From positions 124,001 to 188,000 of the forward strand of contig NZ_JALIRS010000005.1 in assembly GCF_023337795.1 (NCBI RefSeq): a stretch of 64,000 nt of DNA. Direction: 5' to 3'. This stretch comes from Lysinibacillus sp. BPa_S21. GTDB lineage: Bacteria; Bacillota; Bacilli; Bacillales_A; Planococcaceae. A program made the translations under genes and the position numbers. This document shows positions 1-9,149 of this stretch, piece by piece. The notes below the pieces were generated by a model. That model was not told the origin of the DNA. It saw nothing but the letters and a program-made list of their open reading frames with translations, and searched no databases. The stretch's first letter is position 1. Each line of letters starts with the position of its first letter.

Positions 1-938
1 AACCACCTCAAACCTTTTGCAGTTAGCCATAACCCTAGCAACGTCAACAGAAGATAGCCAGCAATACCAAAATAAATATGCTTTTCAACATAGTGTCCCA
101 TTTCATGTGCCATAATAAAGAGTATTTCATTATCCGTTAAACGATTTAACGTTGTATCCCACAGCACAATTCTCGAATTACTACCTATCCCCGTGACATA
201 GGCATTTAAAGCATTTGTTTTTTGTGCCATATTAACTTCATATACGTGCTCTGCTGGTATATTTGCCTGTGTAGCAAGAGATAGAATTTTTTCCTCTAGC
301 TCTTTATTTTTTAGCGGATAAAAATCATTATATAAAGGATCAATAACTACAGGTTGAATAAACATTACAAATATTGTAAAGGGAATCGTTAGAATCCATG
401 CATATAACCACCATCTTTTGGCACTTTTTTTTATGAGCCAATAAAGGACCGACACGATAATTAAACTCATGCCAAAGTTAACCCAAAAATCAAGAATGCC
501 ATCTCGCATCCATGAGGAGAATGCTTGTGTACTAATCCCATAAGTTTTGCTTAAATTGTAACGATAATAATCGAGTGGAAATAGTACAACATATAGTAAA
601 AGTGATAATAAAAATAAGTAGCTTGCATTTTGTAACAGCTTCCATTTTGCTTGTGACGTCGCTACCTTTTCGAAATAACGCGATACGCCCATAATTAAAA
701 TCATGAAATAGATTAACCATTCCAAAGGTGTAGCAACAAAGAAAAGGAAGTTCCGTATTTTAGAATATTCACCGCTTAAGTATAGTTCTTTTTCAGACAT
801 AAACATCACTGGATCTGCAGCTGTCCCCTGCATCGCTCGCGGTATTGTTCCACCACCGCTATGGAATATATACCAATACATACACAGCACATAAACACCG
901 AATATAAGTAGCGCGACAATTCCCATTTTTTTCGCTAT
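1..938 (-). CDS. M48 family membrane metallopeptidase (Ste24/HtpX-like), C-terminus beyond window
   Basis: Reading the complement of the window's first 938 bases gives one open frame that runs off the left edge. It encodes several hydrophobic segments and, near the edge, the zinc-protease motif HEMGH (complement of about 95-110) followed by another hydrophobic stretch, the arrangement of CAAX-type M48 peptidases that sit in the membrane. About 310 residues are visible; the downstream Glu zinc ligand is outside the window. The first in-frame ATG is at 926, but the good GGAGG (946-950) lies 19 nt from it. An in-frame ATA at 938 sits 7 nt after that site and would give MAKKMG. Upstream GTG (962) and TTG (959) would overlap the ribosome site. 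Family call is firm; the exact start is not. Confidence 0.85.
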   Translation of the reverse strand, partial: MAKKMGIVALLIFGVYVLCMYWYIFHSGGGTIPRAMQGTAADPVMFMSEKELYLSGEYSKIRNFLFFVATPLEWLIYFMILIMGVSRYFEKVATSQAKWKLLQNASYLFLLSLLLYVVLFPLDYYRYNLSKTYGISTQAFSSWMRDGILDFWVNFGMSLIIVSVLYWLIKKSAKRWWLYAWILTIPFTIFVMFIQPVVIDPLYNDFYPLKNKELEEKILSLATQANIPAEHVYEVNMAQKTNALNAYVTGIGSNSRIVLWDTTLNRLTDNEILFIMAHEMGHYVEKHIYFGIAGYLLLTLLGLWLTAKGLRW

Positions 939-1069
939 GACATTTCCTCCCTTGTTCAACACTAAGTTCGTCCTATAGTAAGTGTAAGCTAAAATGAAAA
1001 AGTTAGAACAAATTTTTCTTTGTTTTATTTACCTTCAATTCTACTTCACACCAAATGACCCTTTTCGCG

Positions 1070-1840
1070 CGGGTATTACCCTGCCGCGGTATTTACCCTG
1101 CTTCCGCGGGTATTCTTCCTCTTCGCGCGGATATTACCCCTGCCGCGGTTTTACCCTGCTCCGCGGGTATTCACCTTGCTTCCGCGGGTATTACCTTGCC
1201 GCGGTATTCACCCTGCTTCCGCGGGTATTTACCTTGCTTCCGCGGGTATTCACCCTGCTTCCGCGGGTATTTACCTTGCTTCCGCGGGTATTTACCTTGC
1301 TTCCGCGGGTATTTACCTTGCTTCCGCGGGTATTCACCTTGCTTCCGCGGGTATTCACCTTGCTTCCGCGGGTATTCACCTTGCTTCCGCGGGTATTCAC
1401 CTTGCTTCCTCGGGTATTCACCTTGCTTCCTCGGGTATTCACCTTGCTTCCGCGGGTATTCACCTTGCTTCCTCGGGTATTACCTTGCCGCGGTATTCAC
1501 CCTGCTTCCGCGGGTATTTACCTTGCTTCCGCGGGTATTCACCCTGCTTCCGCGGGTATTCACCTTGCTTCCGCGGATATTACCCTGCCGCGGGTATTTA
1601 CCCTGCTCCGCGGGTATTCAACTTGCTTTCGCGGGTATTTACCCTGCTCCGCGGGTATTCACCTTGCTTTCGCGGGTATTCACCCTGCTTCCGCGGGTAT
1701 TTACCTTGCTTCCGCGGGTATTCACCTTGCTTCCGCGGGTATTTACCCTGCTTCCGCGGGTATCCCCTTCGCGCCGATATTACCATGCCGCGGGTATTCT
1801 TCCTCTTCGCGCGGATATTACCCTGCCGCGGGTAATTTTC
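1070..1840. repeat. GC-rich 21-bp tandem repeat array built on CCGCGG
   Basis: Roughly 30 to 35 head-to-tail units of about 21 bp. Each unit contains the palindrome CCGCGG and the partly symmetric GGTATTCACC or GGTATTTACC, joined by TTGCTT. Some units are degenerate (CCTCGG, TTTCGCGG, CTCCGCGG) or shortened by a few bases. The array is far more GC-rich than its surroundings. Because 21 is a multiple of three and the unit lacks stops, frames on both strands stay open for up to about 280 codons. Their proteins would be pure Arg-Gly-Tyr or Pro-Arg-Val repeats without a convincing start, so I read the array as non-coding. It fills the gap between two divergent genes. Confidence 0.9.
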
Positions 1841-2310
1841 AAGACTGCTTGCAAGCGTAGTGATTAATGGTTATTAACATTTTATGCTAACTTTCATAAT
1901 AACCAAAATCAGAACTCAGTGTTAATTCTGATAATTACGTAAATTCATTAGCTAAAAGGCGGTTATGTAAAATATAATCGAAAATATTTTAAAATTATTT
2001 GGTGCAGTTTAATCATCGCAAACTCTTTAGATGTTTGTAGGGCTATTTTAATTGACAAAGAAAAGGGTTAATTTTGCAAAATATATAAGTTTTTCACAAT
2101 ATCCCCCTACCTTTTTCACTATATACATAGAGAAAATCCACTTCAAAACAAACTAAATACTCAGTGCTTAGAAAATATCGAGAATGATTTGAACCGATTT
2201 CCCTGTAGTAAATTGTAAAAAATCTGATAGTATTTAATGGTAAAACAAAAATATCGTCTGACATCTGACATATAATAACTATTTACCGATAATAATTGGA
2301 GGTACTCATT
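1841..2310. other. AT-rich intergenic region
   Basis: No gene is visible. An inverted repeat with arms GGTTATTA (1869-1876) and TAATAACC (1897-1904) lies just after the tandem array and could form a hairpin. The rest is AT-rich upstream DNA of the BMP-type lipoprotein gene; I could not identify a convincing promoter. Confidence 0.5.
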
Positions 2311-3297
2311 TTGAAAAAATTCTTGATTGGCTTTTGTCTAATAGCTTTGTTATTAGCAGGCTGTACAATTTCTCCGCAAGAAAAGGCGAAGGATGACTAT
2401 AAAATTGGCATCTTACTCTCAGATGCAGGGCTTGGTGATGAATCGTTTAATGACTCAGCTTTTAAAGGGCTTGAGAAAGCACGAGATGAGTTAGGTATTT
2501 TGTTTGATTATAAAGAGGCACCTGATGGCAATTACGAACAGAAGCTAGAGGAACTTGTCACAGAAAAGTATAACGTCATTATTGGTCTTGGCTTCTCTGC
2601 ACAGGAAGCTTTGGAAAAGACGGCGAAGAAATATCCAGATCAGCAATTTGTCCTTATTGATGGACAATCAGATGTTGCAAATATTACTTCCATAACCTTT
2701 AAAGAACAGGAAGGTAGCTTTTTACTTGGAATGGTTGCTGCAATGACGAGTAAAACTGGAAAAATAGGATTTATTGGTGGTGTAAATATTCCGGTTATCC
2801 ATCATTTTGAAAACGGCTTTATTGAAGGCGCTAAATATTTTAATCCAAATATTGAAATCGTTAGTGAATACTCTGGCTCATTTGATGATGCCAAGGCAGG
2901 TGCCGCCATCGCAGAACGTTACATAAAGAACGGCGTAGATTTTATTTATCATGCAGCGGGATTCACAGGCTTCGGTGCCATAAAGAAAGCAGAGGAAATG
3001 GGCAAATATGCGGCCGGAGTTGATACAGATCAATTTTACATAGCAGAAAAGACTGTCGTAACATCCATGTTAAAGAATGTCGACCAAGCTGTTTTTACAT
3101 TGGCTAAAACATTAGTTGAAGACGGGAAAATTTCCGACAAATCATTTTCATTCGGTTTAGCTGATAACGGGGTCGGACTTGCGGATATACGTGTTATTAA
3201 ACTTACACCTGAGCAACAGACTGCCATTGAACGAGCAAAAGAAGATATTGTTTCAGGTAAAATAAAAGTTACTGCAGAAAAGGGGAATAGCCAGTGA
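2311..3297 (+). CDS. BMP family (BmpA/TmpC-like) substrate-binding lipoprotein
   Basis: A 328-residue secreted lipoprotein of the basic membrane protein family, whose known members bind purine nucleosides and related ligands for ABC import. The TTG at 2311 follows GGAGG (2298-2302) with normal spacing. It gives a short signal peptide ending in lipobox LAGC with Cys18; an upstream in-frame TTG at 2296 would overlap the ribosome site. The body shows family hallmarks such as an early GILLSD strand, the GLGDESFND loop and the late [10 protein letters not shown] segment. No permease or ATPase gene follows. Instead its stop codon overlaps the GTG of a chemoreceptor by four bases, so it probably serves as the ligand-binding partner of that receptor. 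The ligand is not known. Confidence 0.85.
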   Translation: MKKFLIGFCLIALLLAGCTISPQEKAKDDYKIGILLSDAGLGDESFNDSAFKGLEKARDELGILFDYKEAPDGNYEQKLEELVTEKYNVIIGLGFSAQEALEKTAKKYPDQQFVLIDGQSDVANITSITFKEQEGSFLLGMVAAMTSKTGKIGFIGGVNIPVIHHFENGFIEGAKYFNPNIEIVSEYSGSFDDAKAGAAIAERYIKNGVDFIYHAAGFTGFGAIKKAEEMGKYAAGVDTDQFYIAEKTVVTSMLKNVDQAVFTLAKTLVEDGKISDKSFSFGLADNGVGLADIRVIKLTPEQQTAIERAKEDIVSGKIKVTAEKGNSQ

Positions 3298-4955
3298 CAC
3301 TACGAAAAAAATTATTTATGAACATACTTATACCTATTGTCCTCGCAATGGCTATGATTGGTTTTATTATCGTTCAAACATTGGATATTCAAACAACTGC
3401 ACAAGATGATACAGAACTATTACTAGCAGTAAAAGAACTTGAGCAAAGTTTAGTTATTGCGAGCCAATCACTAAATAATTACACTTATTTAAATAGTGAG
3501 GCCAATAAAAATGAAGCTCTCTCCACTTTAAAAGAAACGAAAGTAAATGTAGACAAACTCTCAACGATTGCAACAGTAGCTGATCATAAGGCAATCATCA
3601 AAAAAATCGAGGGTAAATACGATGAGTTAGCAAAAGCTACAGAAGCGGGGTTTCTTGCCCACAATCGACCTGAGATAAAAAAACAAGCAATCAGAATATC
3701 CGGAATCTTAAACGACATGTATCTACTAAAAAAAGAAACAAATGAATGGTATAAAGAAACGAATGATTTGGCAGAGCAAAAGATTTCTTTTATTACCACG
3801 ACAACAATCATAGGCAGTATCCTTTTAATTATTGCTACTATCATCTTTTCGTATGTCGCAACGAAAAGAATTACAACCCCGATTAATCGAATCGTGGATT
3901 TTGCACAATCGGTGGCTGCAGGGATTTTGACAATTGACACCTCTTCCCTATCCTATAAGAAAAATAGTAGAAATGAAGTGGATCAACTGACTGAGAACTT
4001 TTCCAAAATGATTGTTAGCTTAAAAAGCACCGTACAATCTATTGATCATGTAGGTAAAAATGTTGGTCTATTTACAAGAGATGTCACAAGTTATATTGAA
4101 ACGGTAAACGACGGCAATAAACAGATTGCTACATCAACGGATGAATTAGCAAAGGGAAGCCTAACAATTTCAGAGGATATCCAGTCAACTGCTATCCTTA
4201 TGAATACCATGGCAGATCAATTTACGACTGTTCAACGGGCGAGTGAACAATCTGCCATAAACGGCAACCAGGCACTTACTGCAGTTCAAAATGGTCGTAG
4301 CTCATTAGAAAAGCAATCCTCTATCGCGAATGATGTTTCATCCACTTCGATTAGTATCAAAGAGGCTGTTACGCAATTCTCTCAATTCACAACAGAAATT
4401 GAAGGTGCCGCGAATGCAGTCCACGCTATTGCGGATCAAACAAACCTCCTAGCATTAAATGCTGCCATCGAAGCGGCACGTGCAGGAGAAGCCGGAAAAG
4501 GATTTGCCGTCGTAGCAAAGGAAGTCAAAAAACTATCTCATGAAACAGAAAAAGCTACTACTTTAATCTCCTCGATGGTGACGCATATACATGATGGCAT
4601 TACGCTCATCCTTTCTACCGCTGACCGTGGACATCAGCTTTCAAAAGAACAATTACAATCGATGACCGATACAGAAAAGTCATTTGAGGCGATTGCCACA
4701 CATGTTTTAGACATTAATGATCAGTTACAGCACCTTACGAGGGATATGGAGCAAACTAGCGCAATGAGCCAGCAGATGAACAGTGCCATTGAAAACATCT
4801 CCGCTATTACGGAAGAAACCGCAGCAGGAACAGAAGAAATATCCGCATCTACACAAGAACAGCTAGGATCATTCGAAAAAATTAGTGAAAAGGTTTCAGA
4901 ACTTCAAGACATGACAAACACATTGTCTGTAGAACTTAAAAAATTCAAATTATAA
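3294..4955 (+). CDS. Methyl-accepting chemotaxis protein
   Basis: A 553-residue transmembrane chemoreceptor starting at GTG and overlapping the preceding lipoprotein gene by GTGA. TM1 spans about residues 9-28, a helical outer domain of about 135 residues follows, TM2 lies at about 166-188, then HAMP and the long cytoplasmic coiled coil. The conserved hairpin tip for CheA/CheW contact ([20 protein letters not shown]) is at about 380-400. The outer domain looks like a four-helix bundle and lacks a Cache or PAS fold. Translational coupling to a BMP lipoprotein suggests indirect sensing through that protein; this is inference. Confidence 0.93.
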   Translation: MTLRKKLFMNILIPIVLAMAMIGFIIVQTLDIQTTAQDDTELLLAVKELEQSLVIASQSLNNYTYLNSEANKNEALSTLKETKVNVDKLSTIATVADHKAIIKKIEGKYDELAKATEAGFLAHNRPEIKKQAIRISGILNDMYLLKKETNEWYKETNDLAEQKISFITTTTIIGSILLIIATIIFSYVATKRITTPINRIVDFAQSVAAGILTIDTSSLSYKKNSRNEVDQLTENFSKMIVSLKSTVQSIDHVGKNVGLFTRDVTSYIETVNDGNKQIATSTDELAKGSLTISEDIQSTAILMNTMADQFTTVQRASEQSAINGNQALTAVQNGRSSLEKQSSIANDVSSTSISIKEAVTQFSQFTTEIEGAANAVHAIADQTNLLALNAAIEAARAGEAGKGFAVVAKEVKKLSHETEKATTLISSMVTHIHDGITLILSTADRGHQLSKEQLQSMTDTEKSFEAIATHVLDINDQLQHLTRDMEQTSAMSQQMNSAIENISAITEETAAGTEEISASTQEQLGSFEKISEKVSELQDMTNTLSVELKKFKL

Positions 4956-4961
4956 AAAACA

Positions 4962-4993
4962 GCGCCTCTATTACTACAGACTAATAGGGGCAC
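4962..4993 (+). terminator. Imperfect hairpin after the chemoreceptor gene
   Basis: Arms GCGCCTCTATTA (4962-4973) and TAATAGGGGCAC (4982-4993) pair imperfectly. No strong T-tract follows directly, so this is a weak terminator call. Confidence 0.4.
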
Positions 4994-5099
4994 TGATTAG
5001 CACCTTTTATTAATAACAAGTTTGGATTCCGATTAGAATTAAGTGATTGTAACAAAAACTTTTGCTCATAAAACCCTTACTATTTTTAGATCTACTAAA

Positions 5100-5128
5100 G
5101 CCACCCATATTTATAGCTGGGTGGCCTT
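5100..5128. terminator. Bidirectional terminator between convergent transcripts
   Basis: Arms GCCACCCA (5100-5107) and TGGGTGGC (5118-5125) form a perfect 8-bp stem. A short T-rich run follows on the plus strand. It lies three bases past the stop of the minus-strand racemase gene and below the plus-strand chemoreceptor, so it can end both. Confidence 0.75.
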
Positions 5129-5130
5129 TG

Positions 5131-6240
5131 TTATGCTTCATAAATAAATTTTTCTAGCGTGTATTTTTCTAATTTATCTTGCACTACATTATACCCAATA
5201 CCAGGTAAGTCGGAAACTTGGATATGTCCTTGGTCATCCATGACGATTTCTGGCTCGACAATGTCCTCATGCCAATAACGGGCAGAAGGAGCTGTATCAC
5301 CAGGTATTATAAAGTTCGGCAGTGTTGTAATCGCAATATTATGAGCACGACCAATCCCTGATTCTAGCATTCCCCCACACCATACCGGGATCTGATGCTG
5401 CTGACATAAATCATGAATCTTTTTAGCCTCAGATAAGCCTCCAACACGCCCTACCTTTATATTAATCACTTTGCAGCTACCAAGTTCAATTGCACGTCTA
5501 GCATCATCATATGAATGAATACTTTCATCTAAACAAATCGGTGTATTGAGTTCGCTTTGTAATTTTCGATGATCGACAATATCATCATGCTCAAGCGGTT
5601 GCTCAATCATCAATAAGTTTAATTGATCCATCTCTTTAAATAATGGTAGATCTTCTAATGAGTAGGCAGAATTGGCATCTGCCATTAAAGGAATATCACC
5701 AAAGCGCTCACGGATTACTCGCAGTACTTCAATATCTTTTCCGGGCTTTATTTTAATTTTAATTTTTTTAAATCCTTGTTTTAAATAACCTTCAATGCTT
5801 TCCAGCAACGAATTCGTATCATCTTCAATGCCTATGCTAATGCCAACTGTAATTTCTTTTTTCTCTCCGCCAAGTGCTTGTGCTAAAGGTATGCCCTGCT
5901 CTTTTGCATATAAATCCCAAATAGCCGCTTCCACAGCAGATTTTGCCATATTATTACGTCGCACACGGGCAAATTTCTTATTTACCTCATCTGGGTGGTT
6001 AAATTCCTGACCAATAACAAGTGGTATTAAAAATTCATCAATAATAGAGAATGCCGTTGAAGCTGTTTCTTCTCCATAATAAGGATAGGCACTAACTACA
6101 CATTCTCCATAACCAACATGCTTCTCACCATACGCTTCAATAATTAAGAAAATACGTTCTTGCTGCGTCATAAAACTTGTTTCAAATGGTGATTTCATAG
6201 TCATTTTCATTTTACGGACTATTATTTTTTCAATTTTCAT
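5131..6240 (-). CDS. N-succinylamino acid racemase / o-succinylbenzoate synthase (enolase superfamily)
   Basis: 369 residues of the muconate-lactonising subgroup of the enolase superfamily. The catalytic set is visible: KxK at K161/K163, metal ligands D188 (in MADANSAY), E213 (IEQPL) and D238 (CLDES), and the second base K262 (IKVGRVGG). The C-terminal GGMLESGIGRAHN and PGDTAPSARYW signature is that of the NSAR/OSBS branch, not the YkfB dipeptide epimerases. No menaquinone gene is nearby. It is the last gene of a peptide transporter operon that faces an M20 hydrolase. A role in racemising N-acyl amino acids ahead of deacylation is therefore more likely than menaquinone synthesis, though MenC activity cannot be excluded. 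Confidence 0.85.
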   Translation of the reverse strand: MKIEKIIVRKMKMTMKSPFETSFMTQQERIFLIIEAYGEKHVGYGECVVSAYPYYGEETASTAFSIIDEFLIPLVIGQEFNHPDEVNKKFARVRRNNMAKSAVEAAIWDLYAKEQGIPLAQALGGEKKEITVGISIGIEDDTNSLLESIEGYLKQGFKKIKIKIKPGKDIEVLRVIRERFGDIPLMADANSAYSLEDLPLFKEMDQLNLLMIEQPLEHDDIVDHRKLQSELNTPICLDESIHSYDDARRAIELGSCKVINIKVGRVGGLSEAKKIHDLCQQHQIPVWCGGMLESGIGRAHNIAITTLPNFIIPGDTAPSARYWHEDIVEPEIVMDDQGHIQVSDLPGIGYNVVQDKLEKYTLEKFIYEA

Positions 6241-6254
6241 TTCTCAACACTCCC

Positions 6255-7229
6255 CTATTTGTAATATAAATGGCAGGCCGTCTTATGGTCGGGTGAATGT
6301 TCGACCAACTCTGGCTCCACCGTCCTGCATTTTTCCATTGCAAAAGGGCATCTCGTCTGGAAAACACAGCCTGACGGTGGATTCAAAGGAGAAGGGATTT
6401 CACCTTGCAACTTAATCTTTTCACGTTTAATTCGTGGATTAGGTACAGGAATTGCCGATAATAGTGCTTTCGTGTAAGGATGCATCGGATTGCTAAAAAT
6501 TTCATCTGTCGTTGTTTCTTCTACTAGCTTTCCTAAGTACATTACGCCAATTCGGTTGGAAATATGGCGTACAACACTTAAGTCATGTGAAATAAACAAT
6601 AATGTTAAATTAAATTCTTTTTGTAAATCCTCTAATAAATTCAGCACTTGTGATTGAATGGATACATCTAAAGCTGATACAGGTTCATCACAGATAATAA
6701 TATCCGGATTCATGATGAGCGCACGTGCTAATCCTATACGCTGACGCTGCCCGCCTGAAAATTCATGTGGAAATCGAAAATAATGTTCATTTTGGAACCC
6801 TACTTTATTTAAAATATCCATCACTCTTTGCGTACGCTCTTGCTTTGTGCCAATATGGTGTATTTTCAAGGTTTCTTCTAGTATTGTCCCGATACGTTTA
6901 CGTGGATTTAACGATGAATAAGGATCTTGAAACACCATTTGTAAACCACGTCGAATTTGCAGCATTTCTTTTTGGTTTAGCTTATTAATTGTCTGGCCTT
7001 GGTAAATTATTTCGCCATCTGTAGGTTCAATGAGTCGCAAAATAGAACGCCCTGTGGTACTTTTTCCGCAACCAGATTCTCCAACTAAGCTATATGTCTC
7101 TCCTTTAGTAAGCTCAAAGGACACATTATTTACTGCTTTGACATATCTTTTTTCTCGCCCAACGCCACCATTTACAGGAAAGTAGGTTTTTAAGTTCTTT
7201 ATTTGTAAAATCGTTTCTTTGTTATCCAT
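6255..7229 (-). CDS. Peptide ABC transporter ATP-binding protein, OppF/DppF type
   Basis: 324 residues starting at ATG 7229 with GGGAGG upstream; it overlaps the preceding OppD-like gene by 8 bp. Walker A is GESGCGKST, the signature is FSGGQRQRIGLARAL, and Walker B (PDIIICDEP) follows. The C-terminal oligopeptide-transporter domain carries the conserved PSGCVFQTRCPFAMEKC cysteine cluster. It pairs with the adjacent OppD-like ATPase to power uptake of peptides or acylated amino acids through the two permeases of this operon. Confidence 0.92.
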   Translation of the reverse strand: MDNKETILQIKNLKTYFPVNGGVGREKRYVKAVNNVSFELTKGETYSLVGESGCGKSTTGRSILRLIEPTDGEIIYQGQTINKLNQKEMLQIRRGLQMVFQDPYSSLNPRKRIGTILEETLKIHHIGTKQERTQRVMDILNKVGFQNEHYFRFPHEFSGGQRQRIGLARALIMNPDIIICDEPVSALDVSIQSQVLNLLEDLQKEFNLTLLFISHDLSVVRHISNRIGVMYLGKLVEETTTDEIFSNPMHPYTKALLSAIPVPNPRIKREKIKLQGEIPSPLNPPSGCVFQTRCPFAMEKCRTVEPELVEHSPDHKTACHLYYK

Positions 7230-8223
7230 ACATTGTCGCCTCCCGCTTTCCTTGAATTTCTTCAAAGTGCCAGCACCGGACTTTACGCTCTCCGTAGCTT
7301 TCAAGCTTTGGTATAGATGTGCGGCATTCTTCTGTCTGGAATTCACAGCGTGGAGCAAAACGACAACCTGCAGGAATTTGATTTAATGTCGGCACCTTTC
7401 CTTCAATCACATATAGCTTTTCCTCACGATTTCCTTCTATAGTAGGAATTGATTTTAATAAGCCTTGTGTATACGGATGAAGAGGCTGATCAAAAATCGA
7501 TAATACATCACTTTCTTCAATGACTTGTCCTAAATACATAACAACCACTTTTTCACAAACTTCAGCCACAACTCCTAGATCATGTGTAATCATGATTGTC
7601 CCCATATTAAATTGCTCTTTTAAGTCTTTTATTAAGTCTAAAATTTGTGATTGCGTTGTCACATCTAAAGCTGTTGTAGGTTCATCAGCAATTAAAAGTG
7701 CTGGCTGACAGCTAAGTGCCATCGCTATCATGACCCGTTGACGCATTCCCCCTGAGAGTTGATGTGGAAACTCATCAACCCGTTTCTCCGGTGCTGGAAT
7801 ACCAGTCAATTTCAGCATGTCAATCGCTTTCGCACGCGCCTGTTCTTTTGAAACATTTTGATGAAGAAGGAGAGCCTCCATAATTTGATCTCCTACCGTG
7901 TAAACTGGATTTAATGAACTCATTGGATCCTGAAAAATCATAGCAATATCATTACCACGAATTTCTCGCATCTCTTTTGCGGATTTCGCTAATAAATTTT
8001 GACCTTCAAGACGAATTTCACCTTCATACTTCGTATGCTTTTCATCGAGAAGTCGTAAAATAGACTCTGCTGTAACACTTTTACCACAGCCAGATTCCCC
8101 CACCACACCAACGATTTGCCCTTTTTTAACAGAGAAAGAAACGTCATCGACCGCTGTTACTTTCTTTTCCTCTGTATCAAAATGAACTTTTAAATGCTCA
8201 ATTTCAAGTAAAGTATCTGTCAT
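7222..8223 (-). CDS. Peptide ABC transporter ATP-binding protein, OppD/DppD type
   Basis: 333 residues with Walker A GESGCGKS, signature LSGGMRQRVMIAMAL, Walker B ALLIADEPTTALD and the C-terminal IPAGCRFAPRC cysteine motif of the peptide/nickel transporter family. The gene is fourth in an operon running oppA, B, C, D, F and racemase. Its end (MYG stop) overlaps the start of the OppF-like gene. The substrate specificity of OppD/F proteins cannot be read from sequence. Confidence 0.92.
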   Translation of the reverse strand: MTDTLLEIEHLKVHFDTEEKKVTAVDDVSFSVKKGQIVGVVGESGCGKSVTAESILRLLDEKHTKYEGEIRLEGQNLLAKSAKEMREIRGNDIAMIFQDPMSSLNPVYTVGDQIMEALLLHQNVSKEQARAKAIDMLKLTGIPAPEKRVDEFPHQLSGGMRQRVMIAMALSCQPALLIADEPTTALDVTTQSQILDLIKDLKEQFNMGTIMITHDLGVVAEVCEKVVVMYLGQVIEESDVLSIFDQPLHPYTQGLLKSIPTIEGNREEKLYVIEGKVPTLNQIPAGCRFAPRCEFQTEECRTSIPKLESYGERKVRCWHFEEIQGKREATMYG

Positions 8224-8241
8224 CGTATTAACACCCCCTTA

Positions 8242-9138
8242 CTACTTCTTCGATTTATTATGCGGATCTAGCAAGTCTCGCAATCCATCACCAAATAGAT
8301 TTAGTCCTAAAACTGTTAACATAATTGCAATACCTGGAAATATTGTCATCCACCATGCATTGAAAATAACCGTTTTGCCATCATATAATAAGTTGCCCCA
8401 ACTCGGTTCAGGTGCAGGAATCCCGGCTCCTAAAAAGCTAAGTGCAGCCTCTACAATAATGGCATCTGCAAAAATAAAAGTAGCTTGAACAATTAATGGT
8501 GAAATGACATTCGGGAAAATATTCGACCAGATGATACGCGTGCTATTTGCCCCCTGTGCCCGCAATGCCTCCACATATGTTTGCTCCTTCACGATTAAAG
8601 CAGAGGAGCGAATAGTTCTTGCAACGAGTGGCGTAAATACAATCGTTAAAGCAATAATTACATTGATCAAATTTGCACCAAGTGATGCCATAATCGCAAT
8701 CGCTAGTAGGATGGCTGGAAATGCCATAAGACCGTCAGAAGTTCGCATCAATAAACTATCAAGCTTTTTAAAATAAGCTGCGTATAATCCAATAATTGTC
8801 CCGAAAATAGAAGTTAACAATGCGACAGAAAAGCCAATGACTAATGAAACACGCGCTCCATACATAACACGACTAAATAAATCCCGACCGTAGTTATCTG
8901 TGCCAAAAAAGTGTTCAGCACTTGGTGGTAATAATCGATTCGCCGTATCTAATGTATATGGCGAAGTCGAGACGATAAACGGGGTCAAAATTGCAAACAT
9001 CATTATCACGGACATAATAATGGTGCCTGTCAAAGCCAATTTGTTGCTAAAAAACTTCTTCCTAAATAGCGTTCGCTGTCTTTGCTTCATCTGCTTCTTA
9101 ATGATTGACAGATCATTCATAAAATGTTCTTGACTCAA
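8242..9138 (-). CDS. Peptide ABC transporter permease, OppC/DppC type
   Basis: 298 residues, TTG start at 9138 placed seven bases after a GGGGGG ribosome site. The N-terminus has a cytoplasmic lead followed by TM1 (about 30-50) and a FGTDNYGRDLFSR segment typical of the OppC/DppC N-terminal domain. Five more TM segments follow, with the EAA loop around VEALRAQGANSTRIIWSNIFPN that docks on the ATPase. It is separated by 11 bp from the OppB-like gene. Confidence 0.92.
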   Translation of the reverse strand: MSQEHFMNDLSIIKKQMKQRQRTLFRKKFFSNKLALTGTIIMSVIMMFAILTPFIVSTSPYTLDTANRLLPPSAEHFFGTDNYGRDLFSRVMYGARVSLVIGFSVALLTSIFGTIIGLYAAYFKKLDSLLMRTSDGLMAFPAILLAIAIMASLGANLINVIIALTIVFTPLVARTIRSSALIVKEQTYVEALRAQGANSTRIIWSNIFPNVISPLIVQATFIFADAIIVEAALSFLGAGIPAPEPSWGNLLYDGKTVIFNAWWMTIFPGIAIMLTVLGLNLFGDGLRDLLDPHNKSKK

Positions 9139-9149
9139 TTTACTCCCCC

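Noticed and set aside
532-720. Short minus-strand frame inside the M48 region
   Set aside because: It is an alternative frame of the protease gene without a ribosome site.
994-1867. Long open frames of 219 to 288 codons through the first tandem array
   Set aside because: They exist only because a 21-bp unit without stops keeps frames open; several frames on both strands are equally open, none has a convincing ribosome site, and the products are pure short-repeat peptides.
2250-2300. SigD-like motility promoter (ACCGATAA near 2285) before the BMP gene
   Set aside because: It touches the ribosome site, so a transcript would start too late, and no TAAA -35 lies at the right distance.
5131-6240. 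YkfB-type L-Ala-D/L-Glu epimerase for the enolase-superfamily gene
   Set aside because: The GGMLESGIGRAHN and PGDTAPSARYW end signature is that of the NSAR/OSBS branch, although dpp-ykf neighbourhoods look similar.
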